Origin: Aquitalea aquatilis
Lineage (GTDB): Bacteria; Pseudomonadota; Gammaproteobacteria; Burkholderiales; Chromobacteriaceae
Reading direction: 5' to 3'
Assembly: GCF_005155025.1 (NCBI RefSeq)
Contig: NZ_CP039731.1
Location: 1,984,001 to 2,048,000 of the forward strand
Length of the DNA: 64,000 nt
Shown here: positions 18,715-27,208 of the stretch, in pieces
Numbering within the stretch: the stretch's first letter is position 1
How the letters are laid out: every line of letters starts with the position of its first letter
Notes under the pieces: model-generated
Told to the model about the DNA's origin: nothing
The model's database searches: none
The model's input: the letters and a program-made list of their open reading frames with translations, nothing else
Position numbers and translations under genes: made by a program

Positions 18715-19335
18715 TTACTCCTTGTGTGCTTCACCCCAGCGCGGCATCAGGCTATGGGGGATGCGCAGCTGGTCCAGAATGCGTGCCACGACAAAGTCCA
18801 CCATGTCATCGACGCTAGCTGGATGTGTATAGAAGCCTGGTGATGGTGGCAGGATGACGACCCCCAGCCGGGCCAGTTGCAGCATGTTTTCCAGGTGGAT
18901 GACCGACAGTGGGGTTTCGCGCGGCACCAGAATCAGTTTGCGGCCTTCCTTGATGCTGACATCGGCAGCCCGCTCGATCAGATTATCACTCATGCCATGG
19001 GCAATGGCGGCCAGGGTTCCCATCGAGCAGGGGCAGACCACCATGGCATCTGCCGGATTCGAGCCCGAGGCGACCGGGGCAAACCACTCTTCACGGCCAA
19101 ACACGGCCAGTTGTTCGGCTTGTGCGCCGGTACGTTCATACAGCCATTGTTGTACTTCGGCGGGGCGAGAGGGCAGCAGCAGATTCATCTCCTGCTTGGC
19201 CACCACCTGGGCCGCCTGTGAATATAAAACCCACACGCGGATACCTGCGGCGATCAGTGCATCGATCAGGCGCAGGCCATAAGGCAGACCGGAGGCTCCG
19301 GTCAGGGCGACGGTAACGGTTTTGGGTATGGTCAT
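18715..19335 (-). CDS. ubiX: Flavin prenyltransferase UbiX
   Basis: Makes prenylated FMN, the cofactor of the UbiD decarboxylase in ubiquinone synthesis. From ATG 19335 the product has 206 residues and starts MTIPKTVTVALTGASGLPYGLRL. GGAAG lies 6 nt upstream of this ATG and would overlap an alternative ATG at 19341. FMN/prenyl-phosphate motifs: TGASG, CPCSMGTLAAIAHGMSDNLIERAADV, LVPRETPLSVIHLENM, and the C-terminal DDMVDFVVARILDQL. A longer reading to 19542 has a cysteine-rich, non-family N-terminus and was rejected. Confidence 0.93.
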   Translation of the reverse strand: MTIPKTVTVALTGASGLPYGLRLIDALIAAGIRVWVLYSQAAQVVAKQEMNLLLPSRPAEVQQWLYERTGAQAEQLAVFGREEWFAPVASGSNPADAMVVCPCSMGTLAAIAHGMSDNLIERAADVSIKEGRKLILVPRETPLSVIHLENMLQLARLGVVILPPSPGFYTHPASVDDMVDFVVARILDQLRIPHSLMPRWGEAHKE

Positions 19336-19441
19336 CAGCATCTTCCATGGGCAGGGATCTTGCCGATGCTGTGGGCAGGATCCGCAATGGCCGGGAGGTA
19401 TGGGGGAGCCGCACTGTCCGGCTGCAGGGGGCCGCGCGGGT

Positions 19442-20284
19442 TCAGGCTTCGCGGAACAGCTGGCGGTGGCGCAGCAGCACCTGTGAGGCGGGAAAGGCCC
19501 GCGCCAGTTGTTCGGTAATATAGACCGAGCGGTGCTGGCCACCGGTACAACCGATGGCGACTGTCAGGTAGCTGCGGTTTTCACGGCTGAATTCCGGCAG
19601 CCATTTGGCCACCATGTGACGAATGTCTTCGGTCATTTCAGCGACCAGCGGGTGCTGCAGGAAAAAATCGACAATCGGTTGATCCCGGCCGGTCAGTGGA
19701 CGCAGGGCAGGGTCGTAGTAGGGATTGGGCAGGCAGCGCACATCGAAGACATAGTCGGCATCCAGCGGGACGCCATGCTTGAAGCCGAAGGACTCGAAGA
19801 TGATGGTCAGCCGGCTGCTGTCTGCCTCTACCAATTCCTTGATCCAGCTTTTCAGTGCATTGGCCGACAGCTCGCTGGTGTCGATGCGAATGCCCATTTC
19901 CTGGATGCTGGCCAGTAACTCCTGCTCCAGCCGGATGCATTCTTCCACCGTGGAGCCGCTGCCGGACAAGGGGTGGCGACGACGGGTTTCAGAAAAGCGC
20001 TTGACCAGGGTTTCCGGCTTGGCTTCCAGAAACAGCAGTCGTACGTCCACGCCTTGCTGGCGCAGCTTGTCCACTTCCTGTGGCAATGCGCCGAGCGAAG
20101 GGCTGGAACGGGTATCCACGCTGATGGCGATTTGCTCGTAGCCATAGTCGGCATACAGCGACATGGCCTCATGCAGCATGGTGGCTGGCAGATTGTCCAC
20201 GCAATAATAGCCGGAGTCCTCCAGCGCGCGCAGGGCAATGGATTTGCCGGAGCCGGACAGGCCGCTAATCAATATCAGGCGCAT
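19442..20284 (-). CDS. rapZ: RNase adapter protein RapZ (P-loop nucleotide-binding)
   Basis: 280 residues from ATG 20284 ([18 protein letters not shown]). The P-loop [24 protein letters not shown] and the C-terminal [19 protein letters not shown] are family signatures. In enteric bacteria RapZ guides RNase E to a small RNA controlling amino-sugar synthesis; no such RNA was recognised here, so the target in this lineage is open. It overlaps hprK by 20 nt and ends the rpoN-to-rapZ block, as in many proteobacteria. Confidence 0.95.
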   Translation of the reverse strand: MRLILISGLSGSGKSIALRALEDSGYYCVDNLPATMLHEAMSLYADYGYEQIAISVDTRSSPSLGALPQEVDKLRQQGVDVRLLFLEAKPETLVKRFSETRRRHPLSGSGSTVEECIRLEQELLASIQEMGIRIDTSELSANALKSWIKELVEADSSRLTIIFESFGFKHGVPLDADYVFDVRCLPNPYYDPALRPLTGRDQPIVDFFLQHPLVAEMTEDIRHMVAKWLPEFSRENRSYLTVAIGCTGGQHRSVYITEQLARAFPASQVLLRHRQLFREA

Positions 20285-21221
20285 TTTCCTGATCTCTGAG
20301 GAAGTTGGTATGGCGTTCGATGAATTCACGCGTGCTGTCGATGCCACGCAGTTGCAGGATGTAATTGCGTACTGCCGCTTCCACCAGCACGGCCAAGTTG
20401 CGGCCTGCAGCCACTGGCAGCACCACCTTGCGTACGGTGACACCCAGAATGTCCTGGGTTTCGGACTGGATATTCAGCCGATCCAGTGCCTGCATGGCCT
20501 GGTCGTTGGCTTTGACCAGATGGATGATCAGTTTGAGCACCTTTTTCGGCCGGACGGCGGTTTCACCGAAAATGGTGCGGATATTCAGAATGCCCAGGCC
20601 GCGCACTTCCAGAAAGTCGCGCAGCAGGGGCGGGCAGCGGCCTTCCAGTGTTTCCGGGCCGATGCGGTAGAGTTCCACTGCGTCATCGGCCACCATGCCG
20701 TGACCGCGTGAAATCAGTTCCAGTGCCAGCTCGCTCTTGCCCATGGCCGAGTCGCCCATGATCAGCACGCCGATTTCCAGCACATCGAGAAAAACCCCAT
20801 GTAGCACTGTTGAAACCGCCAGCGCACGCGCCAGATAGATGCGCAGCACATCCATCAGGTAGGGGCTTTCCAGCGGCGTGCTCATCAGTGGCACGTTATG
20901 GGTGTGGCAGTAGTCGCGCAGCAGCTTGGGTACCTGCTGGCCATTGGCCACCATCACCACCGACATGGTCTTGTGGAACAGCTGGTCCAGCGCGGTCTTG
21001 GCGGCGGACTGTTCCAGCCGGTTCAGGTAGTCGACTTCGGCCAGACCCAACACCTGTACACGGTTGGGGTGGATGAAGTTGAGGTGACCCACCAGTGCCA
21101 GCGTAGGGCGCTGCTCGTCATTGCCGATGGGGCTGTCGGCACCACCGGTGCCGGCCACCCAGGTCAGATTGAGCTTTTGCTGATTGTCCTGATACAGCCG
21201 GCGCACGGTGATGCTAGGCAT
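20265..21221 (-). CDS. hprK: HPr kinase/phosphorylase
   Basis: Phosphorylates and dephosphorylates a serine of the phosphocarrier HPr. 318 residues. An N-terminal DRTGG-like domain (~1-130) precedes the catalytic domain with P-loop [15 protein letters not shown] (~154-168), the signature [14 protein letters not shown], and the C-terminal helix region [14 protein letters not shown]. Together with ptsN next door this points to a regulatory rather than sugar-transporting PTS, as in other beta- and alphaproteobacteria. It overlaps ptsN by 8 nt and rapZ by 20 nt. Confidence 0.95.
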   Translation of the reverse strand: MPSITVRRLYQDNQQKLNLTWVAGTGGADSPIGNDEQRPTLALVGHLNFIHPNRVQVLGLAEVDYLNRLEQSAAKTALDQLFHKTMSVVMVANGQQVPKLLRDYCHTHNVPLMSTPLESPYLMDVLRIYLARALAVSTVLHGVFLDVLEIGVLIMGDSAMGKSELALELISRGHGMVADDAVELYRIGPETLEGRCPPLLRDFLEVRGLGILNIRTIFGETAVRPKKVLKLIIHLVKANDQAMQALDRLNIQSETQDILGVTVRKVVLPVAAGRNLAVLVEAAVRNYILQLRGIDSTREFIERHTNFLRDQENAPDID

Positions 21222-21678
21222 TATTGGTATTCCATGCAGTGAGCAACTGGTAGAGCTCGGCGCGGTTGGTGGCAGTCAGCAATTGTTCGCGCAGCTGTTT
21301 GCTGGAGAAGAGCTGGGCCAGTTCCGACAGTACCTGCAGGTGCAGGTCGGTGGCTTGTTCCGGTACCAGCAGTACAAACAGGCTTTGCACCGGCTTGCCA
21401 TCCGGCGCATCGAAGGGGATGGGGTTCTTCAGCCGAATGAAGATGCCGGCGGCTTCCTTCAGACCACGGGCACGGCCATGCGGAATGGCGACTCCCTGGC
21501 CCAGTCCGGTGGAGCCGAGCTTTTCCCGGGCAAACAGGCAGTCGAAAATTTCACTGCGCGCAATGCCGTGGGTGTTTTCGATAAGGAGGCCCACCTGCTC
21601 GAAGACGCGCTTCTTGCTGGCGACATCCAGGTCCGGGAGGATGTGATCCTGTGTCAGGATTTTGCCGATCAGGCTCAT
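21214..21678 (-). CDS. ptsN: PTS IIA-like nitrogen-regulatory protein (EIIA-Ntr)
   Basis: 154 residues. The phosphorylated histidine is in [17 protein letters not shown] (residues ~66-82), and [19 protein letters not shown] is the following family block. It receives phosphate from the NPr branch and regulates potassium transport and nitrogen metabolism in other bacteria. The gene has its own leader after the hpf terminator and overlaps hprK. Confidence 0.94.
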   Translation of the reverse strand: MSLIGKILTQDHILPDLDVASKKRVFEQVGLLIENTHGIARSEIFDCLFAREKLGSTGLGQGVAIPHGRARGLKEAAGIFIRLKNPIPFDAPDGKPVQSLFVLLVPEQATDLHLQVLSELAQLFSSKQLREQLLTATNRAELYQLLTAWNTNNA

Positions 21679-21750
21679 AGGAATGTGTGCACGCGGCTAC
21701 AAAAACTGGCCAATTCTACGTTGCCTTCATCAAAATGAAAAAGGCTCCGT

Positions 21751-21782
21751 GCAAATAAAAACGGGAACCCGCTGGGTTCCCG
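21751..21782 (-). terminator. Terminator after hpf
   Basis: CGGGAACCC and its complement with a 3-nt loop, followed on the reverse strand by TTTTTATTTG. It separates the rpoN-hpf transcript from ptsN; read-through is likely partial because the gene order is so conserved. Confidence 0.8.
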
Positions 21783-21799
21783 CATCGTCGGTCAGGTGA

Positions 21800-22123
21800 T
21801 TACAGGGTGGCTTCCGGTTGAACCTGCGGAGTCACGCGGTGTTCGCTCTGTTTTTCCTTGTGCTTGAGTACCTGTCGATCCAGCTTGTCCATCAGCGAGT
21901 CGATGGCAGCGTACATATCGGAGTCGGTGGCTTCTACGTGGATGTCCTTGCCGGAGAGGTGAACGTTGACTTCTGCCTTTTGCACCAGCTTGTCTACCGA
22001 CAGTGTGACGGTAACGTCGATAACGTGATCGACATGGCGGGTGATACGTTCCAGCTTGCTTTCCAGAAATTCGCGGAGGGCCGGGGTTACTTCGAGGTGG
22101 AGACCGGTTACTTTGAGGTTCAT
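21800..22123 (-). CDS. hpf: Ribosome hibernation promoting factor, short form
   Basis: 107 residues ([27 protein letters not shown]). The fold is that of the sigma-54 modulation / S30AE family. [21 protein letters not shown] marks the C-terminal helix, and there is no long C-terminal dimerisation domain, so it is the short HPF type that works with RMF in enteric bacteria. It lies 69 nt downstream of rpoN. Confidence 0.92.
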   Translation of the reverse strand: MNLKVTGLHLEVTPALREFLESKLERITRHVDHVIDVTVTLSVDKLVQKAEVNVHLSGKDIHVEATDSDMYAAIDSLMDKLDRQVLKHKEKQSEHRVTPQVQPEATL

Positions 22124-22192
22124 ACCCTAACTCCTTCTTGTGTTGACTGCCCGGTCGGGTCGGCCGGGCAAGCGGATATTCTTCAAGGCGTC

Positions 22193-23623
22193 CTACAATG
22201 CCTTGCGCAGGTTGACCGGTGGAATCTGCATAGCTTCACGATACTTCGCAACGGTACGTCTTGCAACCTGCATGCCCTGTTTACCCAATTCGTCGGCAAT
22301 GGCGCTGTCAGAAAGTGGCTTGGCCGTATTTTCGCCGTCTATCATGCGGCGGATATGGGCCTTGATGGCAGTGGCCGAGCATTCGCCGCCACTGTCGGTT
22401 TCCAGGGAACTGCCGAAGAAATATTTCAGCTCGAACAAGCCGCGCGGGCAGAGCAGGTATTTCTGGGTAGTCACCCGGGAAACGGTTGATTCATGCAGTC
22501 CCAGCTCGTCTGCGATATCGCGCAGGATGAGCGGACGCATGGCCACTTCTCCGTGTTCAAAGAACGCTTGCTGCCTTTCCACTATAGCTTCCGACACTTT
22601 CAGGATAGTGTCAAATCGCTGCTGGATGTTCTTGACCAGCCATTTTGCTTCCTGCAGGCGGCCGGAAAGCTCGCCTGCACCGGCACGGTTTTCCGACAGC
22701 ATCTGGGCATACAGCTGGTTGACCCGCAGCCGGGGTACGGCACCGTTGTTGAGTTCGGCCACCCAGCGGCCGCGGCGTTTGCGCACGGTGACATCGGGGA
22801 TGACGTAGTGCACGTCCTCGCCACCGAAACCGGCTGCCGGATGGGGGGTCAGCCGGGCGATCAGTTGCTGGGCCTGGCGGATGGCGGCGTCGTCGACGCC
22901 GAGTAGGCGTTTGAGCCGGGTATAGTCGCGATTGCCCAGCAAACCGAGGTGTTCTGCCACGATCTTGCGCGCCAGGGCATGGCCGTTTTCCTGCGGTGGC
23001 AGACGGTCCAGCTGCAGGCAGAGCGATTCGGCCAGCGAGCGCGCGGCGATGCCGGCCGGATCGAACTGCTGCAACAGGCGCAGGCCGACCATCAGTTCGT
23101 CGGCTTCCAGCTCCAGTTCCAGCGGCAAATGACTGGCCAGTTCTTCCAGATCGACGCTGAGAAAGCCGTTGTCGTCCAGTTCTTCGATCAGCAATTGCAC
23201 GATGGCCTGATCGCGGGTGGGGAGCGTCAGTTCGCCCAGCTGGGCCAGCAGATGTTCGCGCAGGCTGACCGGGCAGGGGACGTTGAGCATGGGGTCGAAC
23301 TCGTCGTCGCCGTCGTTGCGGCGGCTGCCGCTGCCCCAGTCGGTGAGTTCGCCGCTGCTGTCGTCACGCGGGTTGCTGTCGCTGTCATTGCTGTCGGAGG
23401 CGGGCGTGCTCTCTTCTCCGGCCGCCGGCGTGTCGCTGGTACTGGTGCTGCCTTCTTGTGTCGGGGTGTCGTCGCCGCGTTCCAGCATGGGGTTGTCCAG
23501 CAGGAAGCGCTCGACTTCGGTTTGCAGGTCGAGGGTGGACAGCTGCAGCAGCTTGATCGACTGCTGCAGTTGCGGGGTAAGCGTGAGTTGCTGTGAAACC
23601 CTGAGCTGTAGTGACTGTTTCAT
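22193..23623 (-). CDS. rpoN: RNA polymerase sigma-54 factor
   Basis: 476 residues. The activator-interacting glutamine-rich region I (MKQSLQLRVSQQLTLTPQLQQSIKLLQLS) is at the N-terminus. An acidic serine-rich linker covers ~50-110. The core-binding domain follows, then the HTH (LGLHESTVSRVTTQKYL) and the RpoN box ARRTVAKYRE (~455-464) that reads the -24 element. It sits 3 nt downstream of lptB on the same strand. This is the usual proteobacterial lptB-rpoN-hpf order. Confidence 0.97.
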   Translation of the reverse strand: MKQSLQLRVSQQLTLTPQLQQSIKLLQLSTLDLQTEVERFLLDNPMLERGDDTPTQEGSTSTSDTPAAGEESTPASDSNDSDSNPRDDSSGELTDWGSGSRRNDGDDEFDPMLNVPCPVSLREHLLAQLGELTLPTRDQAIVQLLIEELDDNGFLSVDLEELASHLPLELELEADELMVGLRLLQQFDPAGIAARSLAESLCLQLDRLPPQENGHALARKIVAEHLGLLGNRDYTRLKRLLGVDDAAIRQAQQLIARLTPHPAAGFGGEDVHYVIPDVTVRKRRGRWVAELNNGAVPRLRVNQLYAQMLSENRAGAGELSGRLQEAKWLVKNIQQRFDTILKVSEAIVERQQAFFEHGEVAMRPLILRDIADELGLHESTVSRVTTQKYLLCPRGLFELKYFFGSSLETDSGGECSATAIKAHIRRMIDGENTAKPLSDSAIADELGKQGMQVARRTVAKYREAMQIPPVNLRKAL

Positions 23624-23626
23624 GGC

Positions 23627-24358
23627 TTACAGGTGGAAGTGTTCGCCAAGGTAGACCTGGCGCACTTTCTCGTTGTTGACCAGTTCTTCCGGTTCGCCGG
23701 AGGCCAGTACCGAGCCGTCGCTGATGATGTAGGCGCGGTCACAGATGCGCAGGGTTTCCCGTACGTTGTGGTCGGTAATCAGTACGCCGATGCCACGTTG
23801 TTGCAGGAAGGTGATGATTTTCTGGATGTCGATCACGGCAATCGGGTCGACGCCGGCAAAAGGCTCGTCCAGCAGGATGAAGCGCGGGCGGGTGGCCAGT
23901 ACGCGGGCGATTTCCACCCGGCGTCTTTCGCCGCCGGACAGCGACAGGGCATTGCTTTCGCGCAGGTGGGCGATATTGAGGTCGTCCAGCAGCAGGCTGA
24001 GTTCCTTTTCCAGCTTGTCACCTTTGTAGCCGGCGATTTCCAGTACGGCGGTGATGTTTTCCTCCACCGTCATCTTGCGGAAAATCGAGGCTTCCTGCGG
24101 CAGGTAACCAAGGCCAAGGCGGGCGCGCTGGTGGATGGGCAGGTGGGTGATGCTGCTGCCATCCAGGGTGATTTCACCTTCATCGGCGCCGATCAGGCCG
24201 ACAATCATGTAAAAACTGGTGGTTTTGCCCGCGCCGTTGGGGCCGAGCAGGCCGACCACTTCGCCGCTCTGGATCTGCAGGGCGACATCCTTGACGACGG
24301 TACGTTTCTTGAAGCGCTTTTTCAGCCGCTCGACTTTCAGAATGCTGGGGCCGCTCAT
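23627..24358 (-). CDS. lptB: LPS export ABC transporter ATPase LptB
   Basis: Powers extraction of LPS from the inner membrane by LptB2FGC. 243 residues. Walker [15 protein letters not shown] (~35-48), Q-loop [13 protein letters not shown], signature [13 protein letters not shown], Walker [17 protein letters not shown], and switch His in LITDHNV. Its ATG overlaps the lptA stop (4 nt). Confidence 0.97.
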   Translation of the reverse strand: MSGPSILKVERLKKRFKKRTVVKDVALQIQSGEVVGLLGPNGAGKTTSFYMIVGLIGADEGEITLDGSSITHLPIHQRARLGLGYLPQEASIFRKMTVEENITAVLEIAGYKGDKLEKELSLLLDDLNIAHLRESNALSLSGGERRRVEIARVLATRPRFILLDEPFAGVDPIAVIDIQKIITFLQQRGIGVLITDHNVRETLRICDRAYIISDGSVLASGEPEELVNNEKVRQVYLGEHFHL

Positions 24359-24912
24359 GGTGCGTTTCCGTCGGGTTTCTTGGCGGCAGGGGCGGTGGTG
24401 TCCCTGGGCTTGGGCTGGATGATGGCGGTGACGCGGCCGCCATTGCTGCTGGCGCCGCTGCTGACTTCATACAGCTCGGTTTCGGTGTTGTAGGTGATGA
24501 CGTTGCCGATGACCAGATCGTTGCCGCGCTTGACGCGGGCATTGCCGGTGAGGACGGCGACATGGCTGACCGTGTTGTAGTCCAGTTGGTTGGCCTGGCC
24601 TTCAATCCATTCGTTTTTTCCATCCATTTTCTGGCGGAACAGTACCTGACGCCCGGTGGCCTGCATGGTCTGGTTGCCCTGCTTGTCCTGGGTGACGGTG
24701 GCGCGGTCGGCGTTCAGTTTCAACGTGCCTTGCACGATGATGACATTGCCCTGCCAGACGGTAACGCCCTTGAGCTGGTCGAGATTGCCGCGATCTGCAC
24801 TGATTTCAATGGGTTTGTCGCGGTCGGCCTTTTCGGCGTGTGCACTGTGGCCCGCGCACAGGGAAAGCGCCAGCAAGGCCAGGCGGGCGTAAGTGCGGCA
24901 TTTATTTTTCAT
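24355..24912 (-). CDS. lptA: LPS transport periplasmic bridge protein LptA
   Basis: 185 residues from ATG 24912, starting at the signal peptide [26 protein letters not shown]. The OstA/beta-jellyroll domain follows ([38 protein letters not shown]). It forms oligomers that bridge LptC and LptD. The C-terminal tail is proline/lysine-rich. The start overlaps lptC by 11 nt; the longer reading upstream was rejected because it precedes the signal peptide. Confidence 0.94.
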   Translation of the reverse strand: MKNKCRTYARLALLALSLCAGHSAHAEKADRDKPIEISADRGNLDQLKGVTVWQGNVIIVQGTLKLNADRATVTQDKQGNQTMQATGRQVLFRQKMDGKNEWIEGQANQLDYNTVSHVAVLTGNARVKRGNDLVIGNVITYNTETELYEVSSGASSNGGRVTAIIQPKPRDTTAPAAKKPDGNAP

Positions 24913-25462
24913 AGGTGACCTTTGCATTGGACAGCAGCTGCAATTGGCCGGTCTGCTGTTCATAGATGAAGCCGACGGCACTGCCGCTCGACTTGCCGTG
25001 ATAGAAGTGGGTCAGCGTGGCGGCCTGCGCGATGTGGCGCACGGTATCGATACGCATATTGCTGCTGACCACGCGGGTTTCCGGCTGGTCTGCACTGGCC
25101 GGCTGGATCAGCGTGACTTTCTTGTCAAACAGCGCCTGTCTGGTCTTGCTGTTATAGCGCCCGCTTTCGCCAATGGCGTGGTAGGCGAGCACACCGTTCT
25201 TGTAGCTTTGCAGGTCTGGCGTTTCGAAATAGGACTCGGTGCGGTCAGGGTACTGCCACATGCGGCTGGCAATCATTTTTTCCTGCAGCATGCCCTTGGG
25301 GTCGTAGCGGGTAGCGACGACAGCATCAACCACGACTTCCGGCTTGTTGGGGTCGAGTTCGCGCTTGCTGGGCTCCCAGCGCGATACGGTATCCAGCCAG
25401 ACCGTCAGCAGGCCGGTGATGAGGACCAGCAGGATAGGAAACAGCCGGTGCGAGCGGATCAT
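24902..25462 (-). CDS. lptC: LPS export system protein LptC
   Basis: 186 residues: one N-terminal membrane helix (LFPILLVLITGLLTVWL) and a periplasmic OstA-like domain with AVVATRYDPKGMLQEKMIA and MRIDTVRHIAQAA. It receives LPS from LptFG and hands it to LptA. Overlaps kdsC by 4 nt and lptA by 11 nt. Confidence 0.93.
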   Translation of the reverse strand: MIRSHRLFPILLVLITGLLTVWLDTVSRWEPSKRELDPNKPEVVVDAVVATRYDPKGMLQEKMIASRMWQYPDRTESYFETPDLQSYKNGVLAYHAIGESGRYNSKTRQALFDKKVTLIQPASADQPETRVVSSNMRIDTVRHIAQAATLTHFYHGKSSGSAVGFIYEQQTGQLQLLSNAKVTYEK

Positions 25463-25983
25463 GCCAGATACCTGGCCAGGATGGCATCGAAGTTGCCCTG
25501 GGCCTGCATGATGAGTTCGGCCAGTTCACGTACCGCACCCTGACCACCGGGGAAACCGGTGACGTAATGGGCGTGCTGGCGCACCAGGGTGGGGGCGGCC
25601 GGTACCGCCACGGCCAGCCCGACACGGCGCAGCACCGGCAGGTCGATCAGATCGTCACCGATGAAGGCGCATTGTTCGGCGCTGACATTGGCCTGCTCCA
25701 GCAATTGGGCCAGCGCTTCCTGCTTGTTGTGGATGCCGCCGAAATAGAAATCGATGCCCAGCGCGCGGGCGCGATGCTCGACGCAGCGGTCGGCCCGGCC
25801 GGAGATGATGGCCAGCTTGACCCCGGTGGACTGCAGTAGCTTGAGGCCCAGCCCGTCCTGCACGTAGAAGGATTTGCTTTCTTCGCCCTGGGCGTTGTAG
25901 TAGATGCGGCCGTCGGTCATGACGCCGTCCACATCCATGATCAGCAGCTTGATTTTACGGGCTTGTTCGGTGATGGCTTGCAT
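25459..25983 (-). CDS. kdsC: 3-deoxy-D-manno-octulosonate 8-phosphate phosphatase (KdsC)
   Basis: HAD-superfamily enzyme without a cap domain (type C0), 174 residues from ATG 25983. Motif I is LLIMDVDGVMTDG (nucleophile Asp and acid/base Asp), motif II IISGRAD, motif III/IV GDDLIDLPVL. Produces KDO from KDO-8-phosphate. It lies between kdsD and lptC in the LPS block. Confidence 0.95.
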   Translation of the reverse strand: MQAITEQARKIKLLIMDVDGVMTDGRIYYNAQGEESKSFYVQDGLGLKLLQSTGVKLAIISGRADRCVEHRARALGIDFYFGGIHNKQEALAQLLEQANVSAEQCAFIGDDLIDLPVLRRVGLAVAVPAAPTLVRQHAHYVTGFPGGQGAVRELAELIMQAQGNFDAILARYLA

Positions 25984-26011
25984 GAGTTTCCTTGTTGGCG
26001 GGCTAGCGGGG

Positions 26012-26992
26012 CTAGACCACGCCGGCCTTGAGCAGGTCGTGCATGTGGATGGCACCGGCCAGTTTGCCGTCGGCATCCACTACCAGCAGGCTGGTGATGC
26101 GACGCTGCTCCATCAGGTGAACCGCCTCGGTGGCCAGCTTGCTGTGCAGGATGGTTTGCGGGGCGGGGCTCATCACCTGGTCGATGTTCAGGTCGTAGAT
26201 ATTGCCGGAATGTTCCAGCGTGCGGCGCAGGTCACCATCGGTATAGATGCCGCAGATGACATTGTCTGCGTTGGCGATGGCCACCATGCCCAGTCGCTTG
26301 TGCGACATTTCCAGCAGGGCGTCTTTCAGCGCGGTGCCGGGGGCGACACGTGGCAGCTCTTCGCCACTGTGCATCAGATCCTTGACGTGCACCAGCAGGC
26401 GGCGGCCCAGGCTGCCACCGGGGTGCGACAGGGCGAAGTCTTCCGGGCCGAACTGGCGCGCGTCCAGCAGGGTAACGGCAAGGGCATCACCCAGTGCCAT
26501 TTGCACGGTGGTGCTGGTGGTGGGGGCCAGGCCCAGCGGGCAGGCTTCCTTTTCCACCTGGGTGTCCAGCAGAATGTCGGCTTCGCGTCCCAGCGAGGAG
26601 GCCGGATTGCCGGTCATGGCGATCAGCACCAGACCCTTGCGCTTGAGAGCGGGCAGCAGGGCGACCACTTCGCCGGATTCGCCGGAGTTGGACAGGGCGA
26701 TGACCACGTCCTGTGCGGTAATCATGCCGAGGTCGCCATGGGCCGCCTCGGCCGGATGAACGAAGAAGGCCGGGCTGCCGGTACTGGCCAGGGTGGCGGC
26801 AATCTTGCGGCCGACATGGCCGGATTTGCCCATGCCAGTCACCACGATGCGGCCGGTGCAGGCCAGAATGGCCTCGACTGCTCGCAGAAAGTCGCCGTTC
26901 AGACGGCGCGACAGCGCCAGAATGGCGTCGGCTTCGGTGTGCAGCACTTCGCGTGCCAGGTCGAGTCGTGATGTTGCTTGAGCATTTTCCAT
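26012..26992 (-). CDS. kdsD: D-arabinose 5-phosphate isomerase (KdsD)
   Basis: Converts ribulose-5-phosphate to arabinose-5-phosphate, first KDO step. 326 residues from ATG 26992. A SIS domain (~35-180) has GMGKSGHVGRKIAATLASTGSPAFFVHPAEA, and two CBS domains (~205-325) contain VKDLMHSGEELPRV and DQVMSPAPQTI. It heads the reverse-strand LPS block; the 216-bp divergent gap to the antiporter gene should hold promoters for both directions. Confidence 0.95.
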   Translation of the reverse strand: MENAQATSRLDLAREVLHTEADAILALSRRLNGDFLRAVEAILACTGRIVVTGMGKSGHVGRKIAATLASTGSPAFFVHPAEAAHGDLGMITAQDVVIALSNSGESGEVVALLPALKRKGLVLIAMTGNPASSLGREADILLDTQVEKEACPLGLAPTTSTTVQMALGDALAVTLLDARQFGPEDFALSHPGGSLGRRLLVHVKDLMHSGEELPRVAPGTALKDALLEMSHKRLGMVAIANADNVICGIYTDGDLRRTLEHSGNIYDLNIDQVMSPAPQTILHSKLATEAVHLMEQRRITSLLVVDADGKLAGAIHMHDLLKAGVV

Positions 26993-27208
26993 GGGGGAAA
27001 GTATATCAAAGGTTATAATCGGTGGAGTCACAAGCTGGTGCATCTTTTGCTTGTCGGCTGATTAACAATCATTGCGCGGCACCGTTTTAGCCCTTGTGGC
27101 GACTGTTTCATACCGGGGTCGGGCGCGATTTATCTTTTAGAGTCCGGCTGGCCCTGTCAGCATCATGTCCTTATTTCTTGCCCGGTTTTACAGGAGATTG
27201 TCGCACCA